Origin: Peribacillus saganii
GTDB lineage: Bacteria > Bacillota > Bacilli > Bacillales > DSM-1321
Length of the DNA: 64,000 nt
Assembly: GCF_003429095.1 (NCBI RefSeq)
Contig: NZ_QVTE01000008.1
Span: 248,001-312,000 of the forward strand
Reading direction: 5' to 3'
Shown: positions 37,250 to 47,568 of the stretch, piece after piece
Layout: the number at the start of each line of letters is the position of its first letter
How positions within the stretch are numbered: the first letter of the stretch is position 1
Translations under genes and position numbers: made by a program
Notes under the pieces: generated by a model
Database searches by the model: none
Seen by the model: the letters and a program-made list of their open reading frames with translations, nothing else
What the model was told of the DNA's origin: nothing

Positions 37250-37544
37250 ATATACTCTTTAAATTATTTATTAAATTCGCTATATTGGAAATATAATAAT
37301 AAAATATTTATAGTACTCTTTTTCGTGGGGGGCAAGACGGTAACAAGCAATTATAATACATATTATTAAACGATTTAACGTCTATTGAAAGTAATCCAGC
37401 CCGAAAATGGACATGCTGTTCAGTGTTTCGCAGGTTGCAGCCTAGCTGGAGGTTTTTGTTGGTCTATATTACCAGCAGAAGAACATCTTCAGGGATTAAT
37501 CAATGCTTCCTGTATTTTATAAAATACATAAATGAGGTGTAAGA
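37250..37544 (+). other. Long leader region of pycA without a recognised element
   Basis: There are 295 nt between the ylaN terminator and pycA. A TATAAT box at 37352-37357 lacks a good -35 partner. A small hairpin (CAGC-CTA-GCTG) with TTTTTG near 37438-37466 might be an attenuator, but no known riboswitch motif is apparent. No gene is seen on either strand. Confidence 0.4.
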
Positions 37545-40500
37545 ATGGAAAGACGCATTACCAAAGTTTTGGCAGCAAACCGGGGAGAGATAGCAATCCG
37601 TGTGTTTCGCGCCTGTACAGAATTAAATATTCGAACAGTTGCCATTTACTCTAAGGAGGATTCCGGCTCCTATCACAGGTATAAAGCAGATGAAGCGTAT
37701 CTTGTCGGAGAAGGGAAAAAACCGATTGACGCTTATCTGGATATTGAAGACATTATTCGAATTGCAAAAAACAGCGGCGTTGACGCCATTCATCCAGGGT
37801 ACGGATTTTTATCCGAAAACATTGATTTTGCCAGACGATGTGAGGAAGAGGGGATCATTTTTATCGGTCCTGGCACAAAGCATCTCGATATGTTTGGCGA
37901 TAAGGTTAAAGCAAGGGTACAGGCGGAACTCGCTAGTATTCCTGTAATACCAGGAAGCAATGGTCCTGTTAAAAGCCTGGAGGATATCATCCAATTCGGA
38001 AAAGCGGAAGGCTTCCCGATTATTATAAAAGCTTCCTTAGGCGGCGGCGGCCGGGGAATGAGGATTGTTAACAAGCTTGAGGAAGTCAGGGAATCTTACG
38101 ATCGGGCTAAATCTGAAGCAAAAGCAGCTTTTGGAAATGATGAGGTGTATGTTGAAAAGCTGATTCAAAACCCTAAGCACATTGAAGTTCAGATTCTTGG
38201 AGACCGCCATGGCAATATCGTCCATCTATATGAACGCGACTGTTCTGTACAGCGCCGCCATCAAAAGGTGGTAGAGGTTGCTCCATCGGTTTCTATTCCA
38301 AATGAGCTAAGGCAAGAAATATGCGATGCTGCTGTCAGCTTAATGAAAAATGTTGACTATGTCAATGCGGGAACGGTGGAATTCCTGGTTGCTAATGGAG
38401 AATTCTACTTTATTGAAGTAAATCCGCGGGTACAGGTTGAACATACTATCACCGAGATGATTACAGGGGTAGACATCGTTCAATCCCAGATTCTCATTGC
38501 TGAAGGTCATGAAATCCATGGTGATGTACTTGGAATTCCAGCACAGGAAGAAATTAAAACGCATGGCTTTGCAATCCAATCCCGTATCACAACAGAAGAT
38601 CCGTTAAATAACTTTATGCCAGATACAGGGAAGATCATGGCCTACCGTTCCAGTGGAGGATTCGGAGTACGGCTGGATGCTGGCAATGCGTTTCAAGGGG
38701 CAATTATCACCCCTTATTACGATTCCCTGCTCGTAAAGCTATCCACCCATGCACTTACTTTCGAACAGGCTTCAGCTAAAATGATAAGAAACTTGAAAGA
38801 ATTCCGGGTCAGGGGAATTAAAACCAATATTCCTTTCCTTGAAAATGTTGTTAAACATGAAAAGTTCAAGACCGGGCAATACGATACTTCCTTTATTGAT
38901 ACAACGCCTGAACTGTTTGCTTTCCCGATTAGAAAGGACCGCGGGACAAAGATGCTGTCTTATATCGGGAATGTGACGGTCAACGGATTCCCTGGAATTG
39001 AGAAAAAGAAAAAACCGATGATTGAAAAACCAGCTATCCCGGCACTCGGAAGTGATTTCAGGCTTCAAACTGGAACAAAGCAGATTCTTGATGAAAAGGG
39101 TGCGGACGGGCTAGTAAACTGGGTGAAGGAACAAAAAAAGGTATTATTAACAGATACCACCTTCAGGGATGCTCACCAATCTCTGCTTGCAACGCGGATC
39201 CGGACAACAGATATCATGCAAATTGCCGAACCGGCTGCAAAGCTATTGCCCGATTTGTTTTCCTTTGAAATGTGGGGAGGGGCAACATTCGATGTGGCGT
39301 ACCGCTTCTTGAAAGAAGACCCATGGGACAGACTGCTGGGACTTCGTGAAAAGATACCAAATGTCATGTTCCAGATGCTTCTTAGAGCGTCCAATGCCGT
39401 TGGCTACAAAAATTATCCGGATAATGTAATCAGGGAATTTGTTGAAAAATCAGCAATCGCAGGCATAGATGTATTCAGGATCTTTGACAGCCTGAACTGG
39501 GTAAAAGGTATGGAAGTGGCGATTGATGCGGTACGTCAATCTGGAAAAATCGCTGAAGCAGCCATTTGCTATACTGGAGACATTAATGACCCGTCCAGAA
39601 CAAAATATGATATAAACTACTACAAGAATCTTGCAAAGGAATTGGAAAATCAGGGGGCTCATATTCTTGGCATAAAGGATATGGCGGGACTGCTCAAGCC
39701 GCAAGCAGCTTATCGTCTCATCTCTGAGCTGAAGGAAACAATATCTATTCCAATCCATTTGCATACTCATGATACTAGCGGGAACGGCATTTACATGTAT
39801 GCCAAGGCAATTGAGGCGGGAGTGGATATTGTTGACACTGCTCTTGGAGCAATGGCCGGGCTTACTTCACAGCCAAGCTCTGAAACTCTCTATTACGCCT
39901 TGGAGGGAACCGGCAGGCAGCCTGATGCAGATGTACGCTCATTGCAGCAGCTCTCCCATTATTGGGAAATCGTAAGGAAATATTACCAAGACTTTGAAAG
40001 CGGAATGATCTCTCCCCATTCAGAAGTTTATGAGCATGAAATGCCAGGTGGACAATATAGCAACCTGCAGCAGCAGGCAAAAGCAGTCGGGCTGGGCAGC
40101 CGTTGGGAAGAAGTAAAAGAAATGTACCAGCGTGTTAATGCAATGTTTGGTGATATCGTTAAGGTAACACCATCTTCTAAAGTTGTTGGAGACATGGCTC
40201 TTTTTATGGTTCAAAACGAAATGACGGAAGAAGATGTCCTGGCTAAGGGTGAAAAAGTCGACTTCCCAGATTCCGTTATCGAACTGTTTGAAGGGTACCT
40301 GGGCCAGCCCCATGGAGGTTTCCCTCAGGAACTCCAACGAGTCATATTGAAAGGCAAGGCTCCTTTAACAGTGAGACCGGGCGAATTGCTGGACGATGTT
40401 GATTTTTCAAGTTTAAAGGAAGAGCTTTTTAAGGAAATAGGAAGGCCGGTCACAAGCTTTGATACCCTGGCCTATGCCCTGTATCCTAAAGTGTTTCTAG

Positions 40501-40985
40501 AGTATATTAAAACGAGAGAGCAATTTGGTGATGTCTCAAACCTCGATACTCTTACATTCTTATACGGGATGGAGCTAGGTGAAGAAATAGAAGTAGAGAT
40601 AGAAAAAGGTAAGACGCTTATTGTTAAGCTTGTGTCGCTTGGTCAGCCTCATGCCGATGGCACCAGGGTTGTGTACTTCGAACTGAATGGTCAGCCTCGA
40701 GAAGTTATCATTCGGGACGAAAGTGTGAAATCTGCGGTTGTTACGAAGGTAAAGGCGGATCTGAAAAAAGAATCACATATTGGTGCAACTATGCCGGGAA
40801 CCGTTATAAAAGTATTGGTTGAAAAAGGGGATATTGTATCCCGCGGCGACCATTTGATCATAACTGAAGCTATGAAAATGGAAACAACTGTCCAGGCACC
40901 ATTTTCTGGAGAAATTAAAGAGATTTATGTCTCGAATGGCGAAGCAATTTCTACTGGGGATTTACTGATAGAAATTTCTAAGTAA
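37545..40985 (+). CDS. pycA: Pyruvate carboxylase
   Basis: Biotin enzyme of 1146 residues that carboxylates pyruvate to oxaloacetate, the main anaplerotic reaction in Bacillus. The biotin carboxylase domain (1-~450) has the ATP-grasp loop KASLGGGGRGMRIV and ERDCSVQRRHQKVVE. The central carboxyltransferase TIM barrel (~530-800) begins TDTTFRDAHQSLLATR and carries the metal site HLHTHDTSGNG. The allosteric linker follows, and the C-terminal biotinyl domain holds the biotinylated Lys1111 in EAMKM. The sequence is full length. The ATG follows GAGGTG. A terminator follows at 40992-41022. Confidence 0.98.
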   Translation: MERRITKVLAANRGEIAIRVFRACTELNIRTVAIYSKEDSGSYHRYKADEAYLVGEGKKPIDAYLDIEDIIRIAKNSGVDAIHPGYGFLSENIDFARRCEEEGIIFIGPGTKHLDMFGDKVKARVQAELASIPVIPGSNGPVKSLEDIIQFGKAEGFPIIIKASLGGGGRGMRIVNKLEEVRESYDRAKSEAKAAFGNDEVYVEKLIQNPKHIEVQILGDRHGNIVHLYERDCSVQRRHQKVVEVAPSVSIPNELRQEICDAAVSLMKNVDYVNAGTVEFLVANGEFYFIEVNPRVQVEHTITEMITGVDIVQSQILIAEGHEIHGDVLGIPAQEEIKTHGFAIQSRITTEDPLNNFMPDTGKIMAYRSSGGFGVRLDAGNAFQGAIITPYYDSLLVKLSTHALTFEQASAKMIRNLKEFRVRGIKTNIPFLENVVKHEKFKTGQYDTSFIDTTPELFAFPIRKDRGTKMLSYIGNVTVNGFPGIEKKKKPMIEKPAIPALGSDFRLQTGTKQILDEKGADGLVNWVKEQKKVLLTDTTFRDAHQSLLATRIRTTDIMQIAEPAAKLLPDLFSFEMWGGATFDVAYRFLKEDPWDRLLGLREKIPNVMFQMLLRASNAVGYKNYPDNVIREFVEKSAIAGIDVFRIFDSLNWVKGMEVAIDAVRQSGKIAEAAICYTGDINDPSRTKYDINYYKNLAKELENQGAHILGIKDMAGLLKPQAAYRLISELKETISIPIHLHTHDTSGNGIYMYAKAIEAGVDIVDTALGAMAGLTSQPSSETLYYALEGTGRQPDADVRSLQQLSHYWEIVRKYYQDFESGMISPHSEVYEHEMPGGQYSNLQQQAKAVGLGSRWEEVKEMYQRVNAMFGDIVKVTPSSKVVGDMALFMVQNEMTEEDVLAKGEKVDFPDSVIELFEGYLGQPHGGFPQELQRVILKGKAPLTVRPGELLDDVDFSSLKEELFKEIGRPVTSFDTLAYALYPKVFLEYIKTREQFGDVSNLDTLTFLYGMELGEEIEVEIEKGKTLIVKLVSLGQPHADGTRVVYFELNGQPREVIIRDESVKSAVVTKVKADLKKESHIGATMPGTVIKVLVEKGDIVSRGDHLIITEAMKMETTVQAPFSGEIKEIYVSNGEAISTGDLLIEISK

Positions 40986-40991
40986 CCTTGT

Positions 40992-41022
40992 AATAGGGGC
41001 TGATCCTTCAGCCCCTATTTTT
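40992..41022 (+). terminator. pycA terminator
   Basis: The arms AATAGGGGCTGA and TCAGCCCCTA, with a TCCT loop, are followed by TTTTT. Confidence 0.9.
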
Positions 41023-41104
41023 ATGCCTAAACCATTGCTTGACGTTAGCAGATCAACGGGTGTTCCAGATGGAGCGGTAGATTCCTATATATTTTTTTTA
41101 AAAC

Positions 41105-41133
41105 AAAAAAAGAAGCCCAGAATGAGCTTCTTT
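41105..41133 (-). terminator. ctaA terminator
   Basis: On the minus strand the arms AAAGAAGC and GCTTCTTT are followed by further T residues. Confidence 0.75.
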
Positions 41134-41169
41134 AACTGTAAATAAGAGTTTTCGATGCATCAGTTAGTA

Positions 41170-42159
41170 TTATTGCCCTGCTGCAGTAGTTGCTGGAGGG
41201 ATTAGGCTATCCTGATGTTTTACATCAGCATTTTTTTCGTTAAGCGCGACTGCATTTCGTTTGCTCCTGGAAGTAAGCAGGAGAAGATAGCTTAAAACTC
41301 CAAACAGGCAGGATATAAATAGAGCGTGGGCAAGGGCTATGTATAAATTAAGCCGGGAAAAAATGATAAAAGCCCCTGAAATTACCTGCAAGGAAACAAG
41401 AATGAAAGAAACAATCCAGCCTCCATAGACAACCTTTTGATGTTTATAGTGTTTGACTGCAATATACGTAGCGTAACCGATCCAGATAAAAATCAAACCT
41501 GCTGCAGCCCTATGACCCATTTGCACCCATTGATGCAGATTATACGGCATAAAAGAACTGCTATTGTTGCACAGCGGCCAATCAATGCAAACCAGGCTGG
41601 CATCTAAGTGGCGAACCAGTGCGCCGGTGTATACAACCACAAAGCTATAACAAATGACACCAATTGTATGGAATTTCATTCTTTTGTCGATTACTACTTT
41701 TTCTGCGTTGAATTTCTTGTCTATTTCAAATATCAGCAGTGTAAGCAGTAAAACAGCTGCAAAGGAAACTAGTGAAACGCCGAAGTGTATGGCTAGAACA
41801 AATTTAGATTGGCCCCACATAACTGCAGCAGCTCCGATTAATCCCTGTAGCAAAAGGAAGAAAAAAGAGAGAAAAGACAGGAACTTTGTTTCGCGTATAT
41901 GTCCAATTGTCTTCCAGCTCCAAATTGATAAGATTAATACCATCAGGCCCACCCCGCCGGAGACAAGACGGTGAGCTAACTCAATAATCATTTCCGGGGT
42001 AATTTCTTCAGGCAGAGGAACAAGCTTCCCATTACAAAGGGGCCAGGAGTTTCCGCAGCCCATTCCGGACTCCGTTTTCGTAACAAGCGCGCCTCCGAGT
42101 AAAATTAAAAGCATGCCAATACTCGTAAAAACCGCAAACCATTTTAATGCCCGTTGCAC
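41170..42159 (-). CDS. ctaA: Heme A synthase
   Basis: Eight-helix membrane protein of 329 residues that oxidises the C8 methyl of heme O to make heme A for the aa3/caa3 oxidases. It shows the internal duplication of Firmicute CtaA, with a cysteine pair in each outer loop ([13 protein letters not shown] and [12 protein letters not shown]) and heme-ligand His residues in ELAHRLVSG and MGHRAAAG. The GTG at 42159 follows AAGGTGG. It is divergent from ctaB, the usual Bacillus arrangement. The C-terminus has a short polar tail. Confidence 0.96.
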   Translation of the reverse strand: MQRALKWFAVFTSIGMLLILLGGALVTKTESGMGCGNSWPLCNGKLVPLPEEITPEMIIELAHRLVSGGVGLMVLILSIWSWKTIGHIRETKFLSFLSFFFLLLQGLIGAAAVMWGQSKFVLAIHFGVSLVSFAAVLLLTLLIFEIDKKFNAEKVVIDKRMKFHTIGVICYSFVVVYTGALVRHLDASLVCIDWPLCNNSSSFMPYNLHQWVQMGHRAAAGLIFIWIGYATYIAVKHYKHQKVVYGGWIVSFILVSLQVISGAFIIFSRLNLYIALAHALFISCLFGVLSYLLLLTSRSKRNAVALNEKNADVKHQDSLIPPATTAAGQ

Positions 42160-42786
42160 GTATATGCCACCTTCTTTTAATTAATAGATCAATTGCTAGT
42201 AGAATTCATGGTTAAATGCTAGTAAATAGAAACTCTGTGGCTATTTCTTTTATTTATCATATAAAAGATTTTTTGTAAATCTAAGCTTTACATTATTTTA
42301 TAAAGCACTTTCTCGATATTACACAAATCTCAGCCAATTTACAAGTTCCTAAATTCAGATATTAATAATAGGAAGCTAGTAAAAACCATTTCTTATCTTT
42401 AGGAAATGTGGTAAAATGCGTCAGGGAGCAGCAAAGACATAAAGAAAAAACATTTTCTTCGCAAAATGCCTCATGAAAGAGGGTTACTATTGCTATAGTA
42501 CCAAAAATTCTTTTGGTGGTTGGACCTTGTCACCAATTGGTCATAAATAATACAAAAAAAATTCACAAAAAGTTAAAGAAATATGATTTAATATATTGAG
42601 AACGCTAATATATTATTTTTGTGGTATAAAAACATTATTCTCACCTTAAAAACTATATTATAGAAATATCTTGGAAGGCATCGCCTTTATCGTTACAAGT
42701 ATAGAAAAGTATGAAATAATGTTTTATATTATTGGTGTAATGGGTCCTTACTGAACATTGATTCATATTTTTTAAGGGGGAGAAAC
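42160..42786. other. ctaA-ctaB divergent control region
   Basis: A 627-nt AT-rich gap without genes. It contains TTTTGTGAATTTTTTTTG on the minus strand (about 42553-42572), similar to ResD-bound TTTGTGAA-type sequences, and several small inverted repeats (for example CCAAAA/TTTTGG near 42500). In B. subtilis this region is under ResDE control. I cannot fix the promoters with confidence. Confidence 0.4.
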
Positions 42787-43713
42787 ATGTCTGAACCAAG
42801 AGCATATGCAGAGGCTGTCGTTCAGGACAGCAGGAATGCATTGCGTGAAACTACTGCCATCAAAGACTTTTTGGCATTAATTAAGATAGGCATTGTCCAT
42901 TCAAATATGATCACAACCTTTACCGGTCTGTGGCTTGCTCTACATTTTAATGGGATTCATTTCTTTGAGAGCCTTGATACAATGTTCTTCACACTTGCAG
43001 GATCTGCACTTATTGTGGCAGGGTCATGCAGTCTGAATAATTATTACGACAGCGATATTGACCATTTGATGGAGAGGACAAAAAACAGGCCCACTGTTAC
43101 AGGGAAGGCTAATTTGGGAAGAGTTTTGACACTAAGCATGATCCTTATAGCCTTAGGTACTATCCTACTTGCTCTCACCAATTTGACGGCTGCGGCCATT
43201 GGTCTGTTTGGTGTGTTTTCTTATGTGGTCCTATATACGATGATATCCAAACGCCGTTTCGTATCGAACACAATTGTGGGAAGCATTTCAGGTGCGGTCC
43301 CCCCGCTAATTGGCTGGGCAGCGGTAGATCCAGATCTTGATATGCTGGCATGGATTTTGTTTTTAGTCATGTTCATTTGGCAGCCGCCTCATTTTTATGC
43401 CATCGCCATGAAACGCTGTGAGGAGTATCGGGCTGCCGGCATTCCTATGCTTCCGGTAGTAAAAGGCTTCAAGCGTACAAAGGTTTCAATGACAATGTGG
43501 GTTACACTATTGCTGCCGCTTCCATATTTCATGTCCTCACTTGGAATGCCACTGGTCATTCTTGCCACTATCCTTAACATTGGCTGGCTAATATTGGGTA
43601 TAAGAGGGTATAAAATGAAGGATGACCTGAAGTGGGCCCGGCTGATGTTTGTGTATTCCTTAAACTATATGACTATTTTATATGTGGCTATGGTAATCGT
43701 GACATTTATTTAA
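42787..43713 (+). CDS. ctaB: Protoheme IX farnesyltransferase
   Basis: Membrane prenyltransferase of 308 residues in the UbiA superfamily that makes heme O from heme B. The Asp-rich motif [18 protein letters not shown] and the second motif [14 protein letters not shown] are present in a nine-helix topology. The ATG follows AAGGGGGAG. It is the first gene of the ctaB-ctaC-ctaD-ctaE-ctaF series, but a 60-nt hairpin separates it from ctaC. Confidence 0.96.
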   Translation: MSEPRAYAEAVVQDSRNALRETTAIKDFLALIKIGIVHSNMITTFTGLWLALHFNGIHFFESLDTMFFTLAGSALIVAGSCSLNNYYDSDIDHLMERTKNRPTVTGKANLGRVLTLSMILIALGTILLALTNLTAAAIGLFGVFSYVVLYTMISKRRFVSNTIVGSISGAVPPLIGWAAVDPDLDMLAWILFLVMFIWQPPHFYAIAMKRCEEYRAAGIPMLPVVKGFKRTKVSMTMWVTLLLPLPYFMSSLGMPLVILATILNIGWLILGIRGYKMKDDLKWARLMFVYSLNYMTILYVAMVIVTFI

Positions 43714-43735
43714 TAACAGATTGCCAGCATTAGTT

Positions 43736-43795
43736 CGCTGCCCCTACTAATGGGATTTTAGTTAAAAACACAAAGATTCCATTAATAGGGGCAGC
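43736..43795 (+). repeat. Long hairpin between ctaB and ctaC
   Basis: The arms GCTGCCCCTA-CTAATGGGATT and AATCCATTAATAGGGGCAGC-type sequence pair over about 23 positions with few mismatches, around an A-rich loop. No T tract follows. It may be a processing or stability hairpin, or a factor-dependent attenuator. Confidence 0.6.
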
Positions 43796-43943
43796 GGATA
43801 CATACTTCCGGCGAGCTGCCGGTAAATAGGAGTAACATTGGGAATTCTTTCTTATCTAAGAAATTCATTTTATAGAGAGAATTATCAAAACAGTTTTTTT
43901 AAAAGACTGGGAGAAATTTTACGAAAGAGGGGTTTTACGAGCT

Positions 43944-45029
43944 ATGAAAAATCGGCTGCACAAATGGCGTCTTTTATCATTGTTTGCAATGATAGCGCTT
44001 ATACTGTCAGGCTGTGGAAAGCCATTTTTGTCTACGTTAACGCCTGCGGGGGAAGTAGCGCAAACTCAGTTTGACCTGATGGTCCTAAGTACTGCAATTA
44101 TGGTACTGGTTATTCTGGTTGTTACGGTGATGTTCATTTACGTTATTTTCCGTTTCCGCCGAAAAAAGGGCGATGAAAACAAAATTCCAAAGCAAGTGGA
44201 AGGAAGCCACAAGCTAGAGATCATCTGGACTGTCATTCCGATCCTGCTGCTGATTGTTCTTACTGTTCCTACGGTGTCTTATACATTTGCGCTAGCAGAT
44301 GTGTCACCGATGGAAAAGAAGGATAAAGACGGAAAAACGAAAGATGCTCTTGTTATTAATGTCCGTGCTAACCTTTATTGGTGGGAATTTGAATATCCTG
44401 ACGAAGGGGTAATAACAAGCCAGGATTTAGTAGTTCCTACTGACCAGAGGGTTTACTTCAATCTTAAAGCTTCGGATGTAAAACATTCCTTCTGGATTCC
44501 AGCTGTTGGAGGAAAGATGGATACAAATACTGATGGTGAAAACCAGTTCTTTCTCGAATTTGATGGTGAAAGTGCAGAAAAGGTTAAGAACCAGTTTTAC
44601 GGTAAATGTGCGGAGCTATGCGGCCCATCACATGCTTTGATGGATTTCAAAGTCGAAACTAAGTCACCTGAAGAATTTGATCAATGGATTAGTGATATGA
44701 AATCTGCAAAGGCGCCAAAAGCTGAAGATGGCCTTGCAAAACAAGGTGAAGAAGTTTTCAACAAGAGCTGTATCGGCTGCCATGCCATTACGCCTAACGA
44801 CAGCAGGCCAGAACAGGCGCGCAGGGCTCCGAACCTTTCAAACTTTGGTGAACGTTCGAAAATCGCGGGTGTGATGGATCATAGTGAAGAAGATTTGAAA
44901 AATTGGCTGGAAGATCCTGAGAAATATAAACCTGGCAATAAGATGACTGGTACATATGGCGACCTTTCTTCTGAACAGCTAGATGCATTAACTGCATACT
45001 TGATGGATCTTAAAGTTGAAAATAAATAA
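43944..45029 (+). CDS. ctaC: Cytochrome caa3 oxidase subunit II
   Basis: Lipoprotein of 361 residues. The signal peptide ends in LSGC (lipidated Cys24), followed by two membrane helices (about 43-66 and 90-112). The cupredoxin domain carries the CuA ligands in CAELCGPSHALMDF. A C-terminal cytochrome c domain has the heme motif CIGCH and an axial-Met region KMTGTYG. It receives electrons from cytochrome c or the bc complex. The ATG at 43944 is preceded by GAGGGG. Confidence 0.97.
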   Translation: MKNRLHKWRLLSLFAMIALILSGCGKPFLSTLTPAGEVAQTQFDLMVLSTAIMVLVILVVTVMFIYVIFRFRRKKGDENKIPKQVEGSHKLEIIWTVIPILLLIVLTVPTVSYTFALADVSPMEKKDKDGKTKDALVINVRANLYWWEFEYPDEGVITSQDLVVPTDQRVYFNLKASDVKHSFWIPAVGGKMDTNTDGENQFFLEFDGESAEKVKNQFYGKCAELCGPSHALMDFKVETKSPEEFDQWISDMKSAKAPKAEDGLAKQGEEVFNKSCIGCHAITPNDSRPEQARRAPNLSNFGERSKIAGVMDHSEEDLKNWLEDPEKYKPGNKMTGTYGDLSSEQLDALTAYLMDLKVENK

Positions 45030-45063
45030 GGGGATTCACTGATTTACAAAGGGAGGTAAAATT

Positions 45064-46935
45064 GTGAGTACGTACGCTCAGAAAAAGGGGATTGGCGCAA
45101 CGATTTGGGATTACCTGACTACGGTAGACCATAAAAAAATCGCCATCTTATATCTGATAGCAGGCGGACTGTTCTTTGTTGTCGGCGGCCTGGAAGCGAT
45201 GTTCATCCGCATCCAGCTGGCTGTCCCTAACAATGATTTCGTCAGTGCCGGACTATTTAATGAAATTATAACTATGCATGGTACAACTATGATATTCCTG
45301 GCAGCGATGCCGTTGTTATTCGGTTTTATGAATGCGGTCATGCCGCTGCAAATCGGAGCGCGTGACGTTGCGTTTCCGTTTCTGAATTCATTAGGTTTTT
45401 GGCTGTTCTTCTTCGGAGGGGTATTCTTAAATCTTTCCTGGTTCTTAGGAGGGGCACCTGATGCGGGCTGGACCTCCTATGCGTCATTATCTCTTGCTTC
45501 CCCAGGCCATGGTGTTGACTTCTATGTATTAGGGCTTCAAATCTCAGGGGCCGGTACGTTAATCGGAGGGATTAACTTTCTGGTAACGATCATTAATATG
45601 CGTGCGCCTGGGATGACTTACATGCGTATGCCATTGTTCACATGGTCTACTTTTGTAGCTTCAGCACTAATTCTATTTGCATTCCCGCCACTAACAGTCG
45701 GTTTATTTCTAATGCTGTTTGACCGCATGTTCGGTGCGAATTTCTTTGATGCTGCTGCTGGAGGAAACACGATTATCTGGGAGCATCTATTCTGGATTTT
45801 CGGACACCCGGAAGTATATATCCTAATATTGCCGGCGTTTGGTATTTTTTCTGAAATCTTTGCTACTTTCTCAAGAAAAAGATTGTTTGGATACTCATCC
45901 ATGGTCTTTGCAACCGTCCTTATTGGTTTCTTAGGATTTATGGTATGGGCTCACCATATGTTCACGGTTGGTTTAGGCCCTATTGCCAACGCTATTTTCG
46001 CTGTTGCGACAATGGCAATTGCGGTGCCAACCGGCATAAAGATTTTTAACTGGCTGATGACAATGTGGGGAGGAAGCATTCGCTTTACTACACCTATGTT
46101 GTATGCTGTTGCTTTCATTCCATCATTCGTTGCAGGTGGAGTAACAGGTATCATGAATGCTGTTGCACCTGCGGATTATCAGTTCCATGACAGCTATTTC
46201 GTAGTAGCCCACTTTCACTACGTTATTGTTGGAGGGGTTGTACTGGGCTTACTGGCCGGCGCGCATTTCTACTGGCCTAAAATGTTTGGAACAATGTTGA
46301 ACGAATTCTTAGGAAAGATCACTTTCTGGTTATTCTTGATAGGTTTCCATTTAACATTCTTTATTCAGCATTTCCTTGGATTGATGGGTATGCCTCGACG
46401 CGTATTCACGTTTATGGAAGGACAAGGTTTGGAAACAGGAAATCTTGTGAGTTCCATAGGAGCTTTCTTTATGGCGGCTGCGATAATTATTCTGTTAATT
46501 AACGTGGTAATCACTTCTGTGAAAAATGAAAAGGTTGGCAATGATCCATGGGGTGACGGCCGAACTTTGGAGTGGGCTATCCCATCACCACCGCCTTTTT
46601 ATAACTTTAAACAGCTTCCGCTTGTACGCGGACTGGATCCTTACTGGCTTGAAAAAATGGAAGGAAAGAAAGGCATGATGCCTGCAGAACCAATTGGTGA
46701 TATCCATATGCCTAACAATTCGTTCATTCCTTTCGTACTTTCTATGGGCATGTTCATTGCGGCCTTTGGTGCGATGTACCAGGTGGACGATAAACCGTGG
46801 GCTATCCCAGTGCTTATTCTTGGGTTGCTTATCGTTTTCGGTTCCATGTTCATCCGTTCAATTAAAGATGACCATGGCTTCCATATTCATAAAGAAGACC
46901 TTCTGGATGAAGATGATAAGGAGGTTAAGGCATAA
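45064..46935 (+). CDS. ctaD: Cytochrome caa3 oxidase subunit I
   Basis: The catalytic subunit of 623 residues, holding low-spin heme a and the heme a3-CuB oxygen-reduction site. MHGTTMIFL has an axial His, WIFGHPEVYI holds the CuB His and cross-linked Tyr (H-P-E-V-Y), WAHHMFTVG gives two CuB His, and HFHYVIVGG holds the a3 and a ligands. The C-terminal extension adds helices beyond the 12-helix core. GTG start at 45064 behind GGGAGG. It overlaps ctaE by 1 nt. Confidence 0.98.
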   Translation: MSTYAQKKGIGATIWDYLTTVDHKKIAILYLIAGGLFFVVGGLEAMFIRIQLAVPNNDFVSAGLFNEIITMHGTTMIFLAAMPLLFGFMNAVMPLQIGARDVAFPFLNSLGFWLFFFGGVFLNLSWFLGGAPDAGWTSYASLSLASPGHGVDFYVLGLQISGAGTLIGGINFLVTIINMRAPGMTYMRMPLFTWSTFVASALILFAFPPLTVGLFLMLFDRMFGANFFDAAAGGNTIIWEHLFWIFGHPEVYILILPAFGIFSEIFATFSRKRLFGYSSMVFATVLIGFLGFMVWAHHMFTVGLGPIANAIFAVATMAIAVPTGIKIFNWLMTMWGGSIRFTTPMLYAVAFIPSFVAGGVTGIMNAVAPADYQFHDSYFVVAHFHYVIVGGVVLGLLAGAHFYWPKMFGTMLNEFLGKITFWLFLIGFHLTFFIQHFLGLMGMPRRVFTFMEGQGLETGNLVSSIGAFFMAAAIIILLINVVITSVKNEKVGNDPWGDGRTLEWAIPSPPPFYNFKQLPLVRGLDPYWLEKMEGKKGMMPAEPIGDIHMPNNSFIPFVLSMGMFIAAFGAMYQVDDKPWAIPVLILGLLIVFGSMFIRSIKDDHGFHIHKEDLLDEDDKEVKA

Positions 46936-47564
46936 TGGCTGCTGAACAAAAATATACAGAAGCAACTTGGCCTTCTTCACCTGAAAGGGCGACCCTTGAA
47001 GGGAAGAATAAATTCCTTGGCTTCTGGCTTTTCCTTGGCGGGGAAACGGTACTATTTGCATCCCTTTTTGCAACGTATCTTGCTTTAAAGGATAAGGTTC
47101 CAAGTGCAGATCATGCATTGGCCAAGGACCTTTTTGAAATACCGCTTACATTCATGGCAACGATGCTTCTTTTGACAAGCTCATTGACCAGCGTATACGC
47201 TATGTATCATATGAAAAACTTTGATTTTAAAAGAATGCAGGCATGGCTGCTCGTTACAGTATTGTTAGGTGCCGCCTTCCTGGGACTTGAAATATACGAA
47301 TTCAATCACTATGTGCATGAATTCAAGCATACTTTCACAAGCAGCGCTTTTGGTTCAGCATTCTATACGCTTGTAGGATTCCACGGTGCCCACGTTGCTG
47401 TTGGTCTTGGCTGGATTCTTACACTTATGATCCGGAATGCAAAACGAGGACTGACTCTGTACAACGCACCAAAGTTTTATGTTGCGAGCCTATACTGGCA
47501 CTTTATCGACGTAGTATGGGTATTTATCTTTACAGTCGTATACTTAATGGGAATGGTGGGATAA
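46935..47564 (+). CDS. ctaE: Cytochrome caa3 oxidase subunit III
   Basis: Membrane protein of 209 residues with five helices. GFWLFLGGETVLFASLFATYL and the C-terminal VGFHGAHVAVG and YWHFIDVVWVFIF are the subunit III signatures. The start overlaps the ctaD stop (TAATG). Confidence 0.97.
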   Translation: MAAEQKYTEATWPSSPERATLEGKNKFLGFWLFLGGETVLFASLFATYLALKDKVPSADHALAKDLFEIPLTFMATMLLLTSSLTSVYAMYHMKNFDFKRMQAWLLVTVLLGAAFLGLEIYEFNHYVHEFKHTFTSSAFGSAFYTLVGFHGAHVAVGLGWILTLMIRNAKRGLTLYNAPKFYVASLYWHFIDVVWVFIFTVVYLMGMVG

Positions 47565-47568
47565 ATTG

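Noticed and set aside
43838-44074. A reading frame with an AGGAG-like site overlapping the start of ctaC in another frame
   Set aside because: It overlaps the strongly supported signal peptide and first helix of CtaC and resembles no protein; the ribosome site is too close to its TTG.
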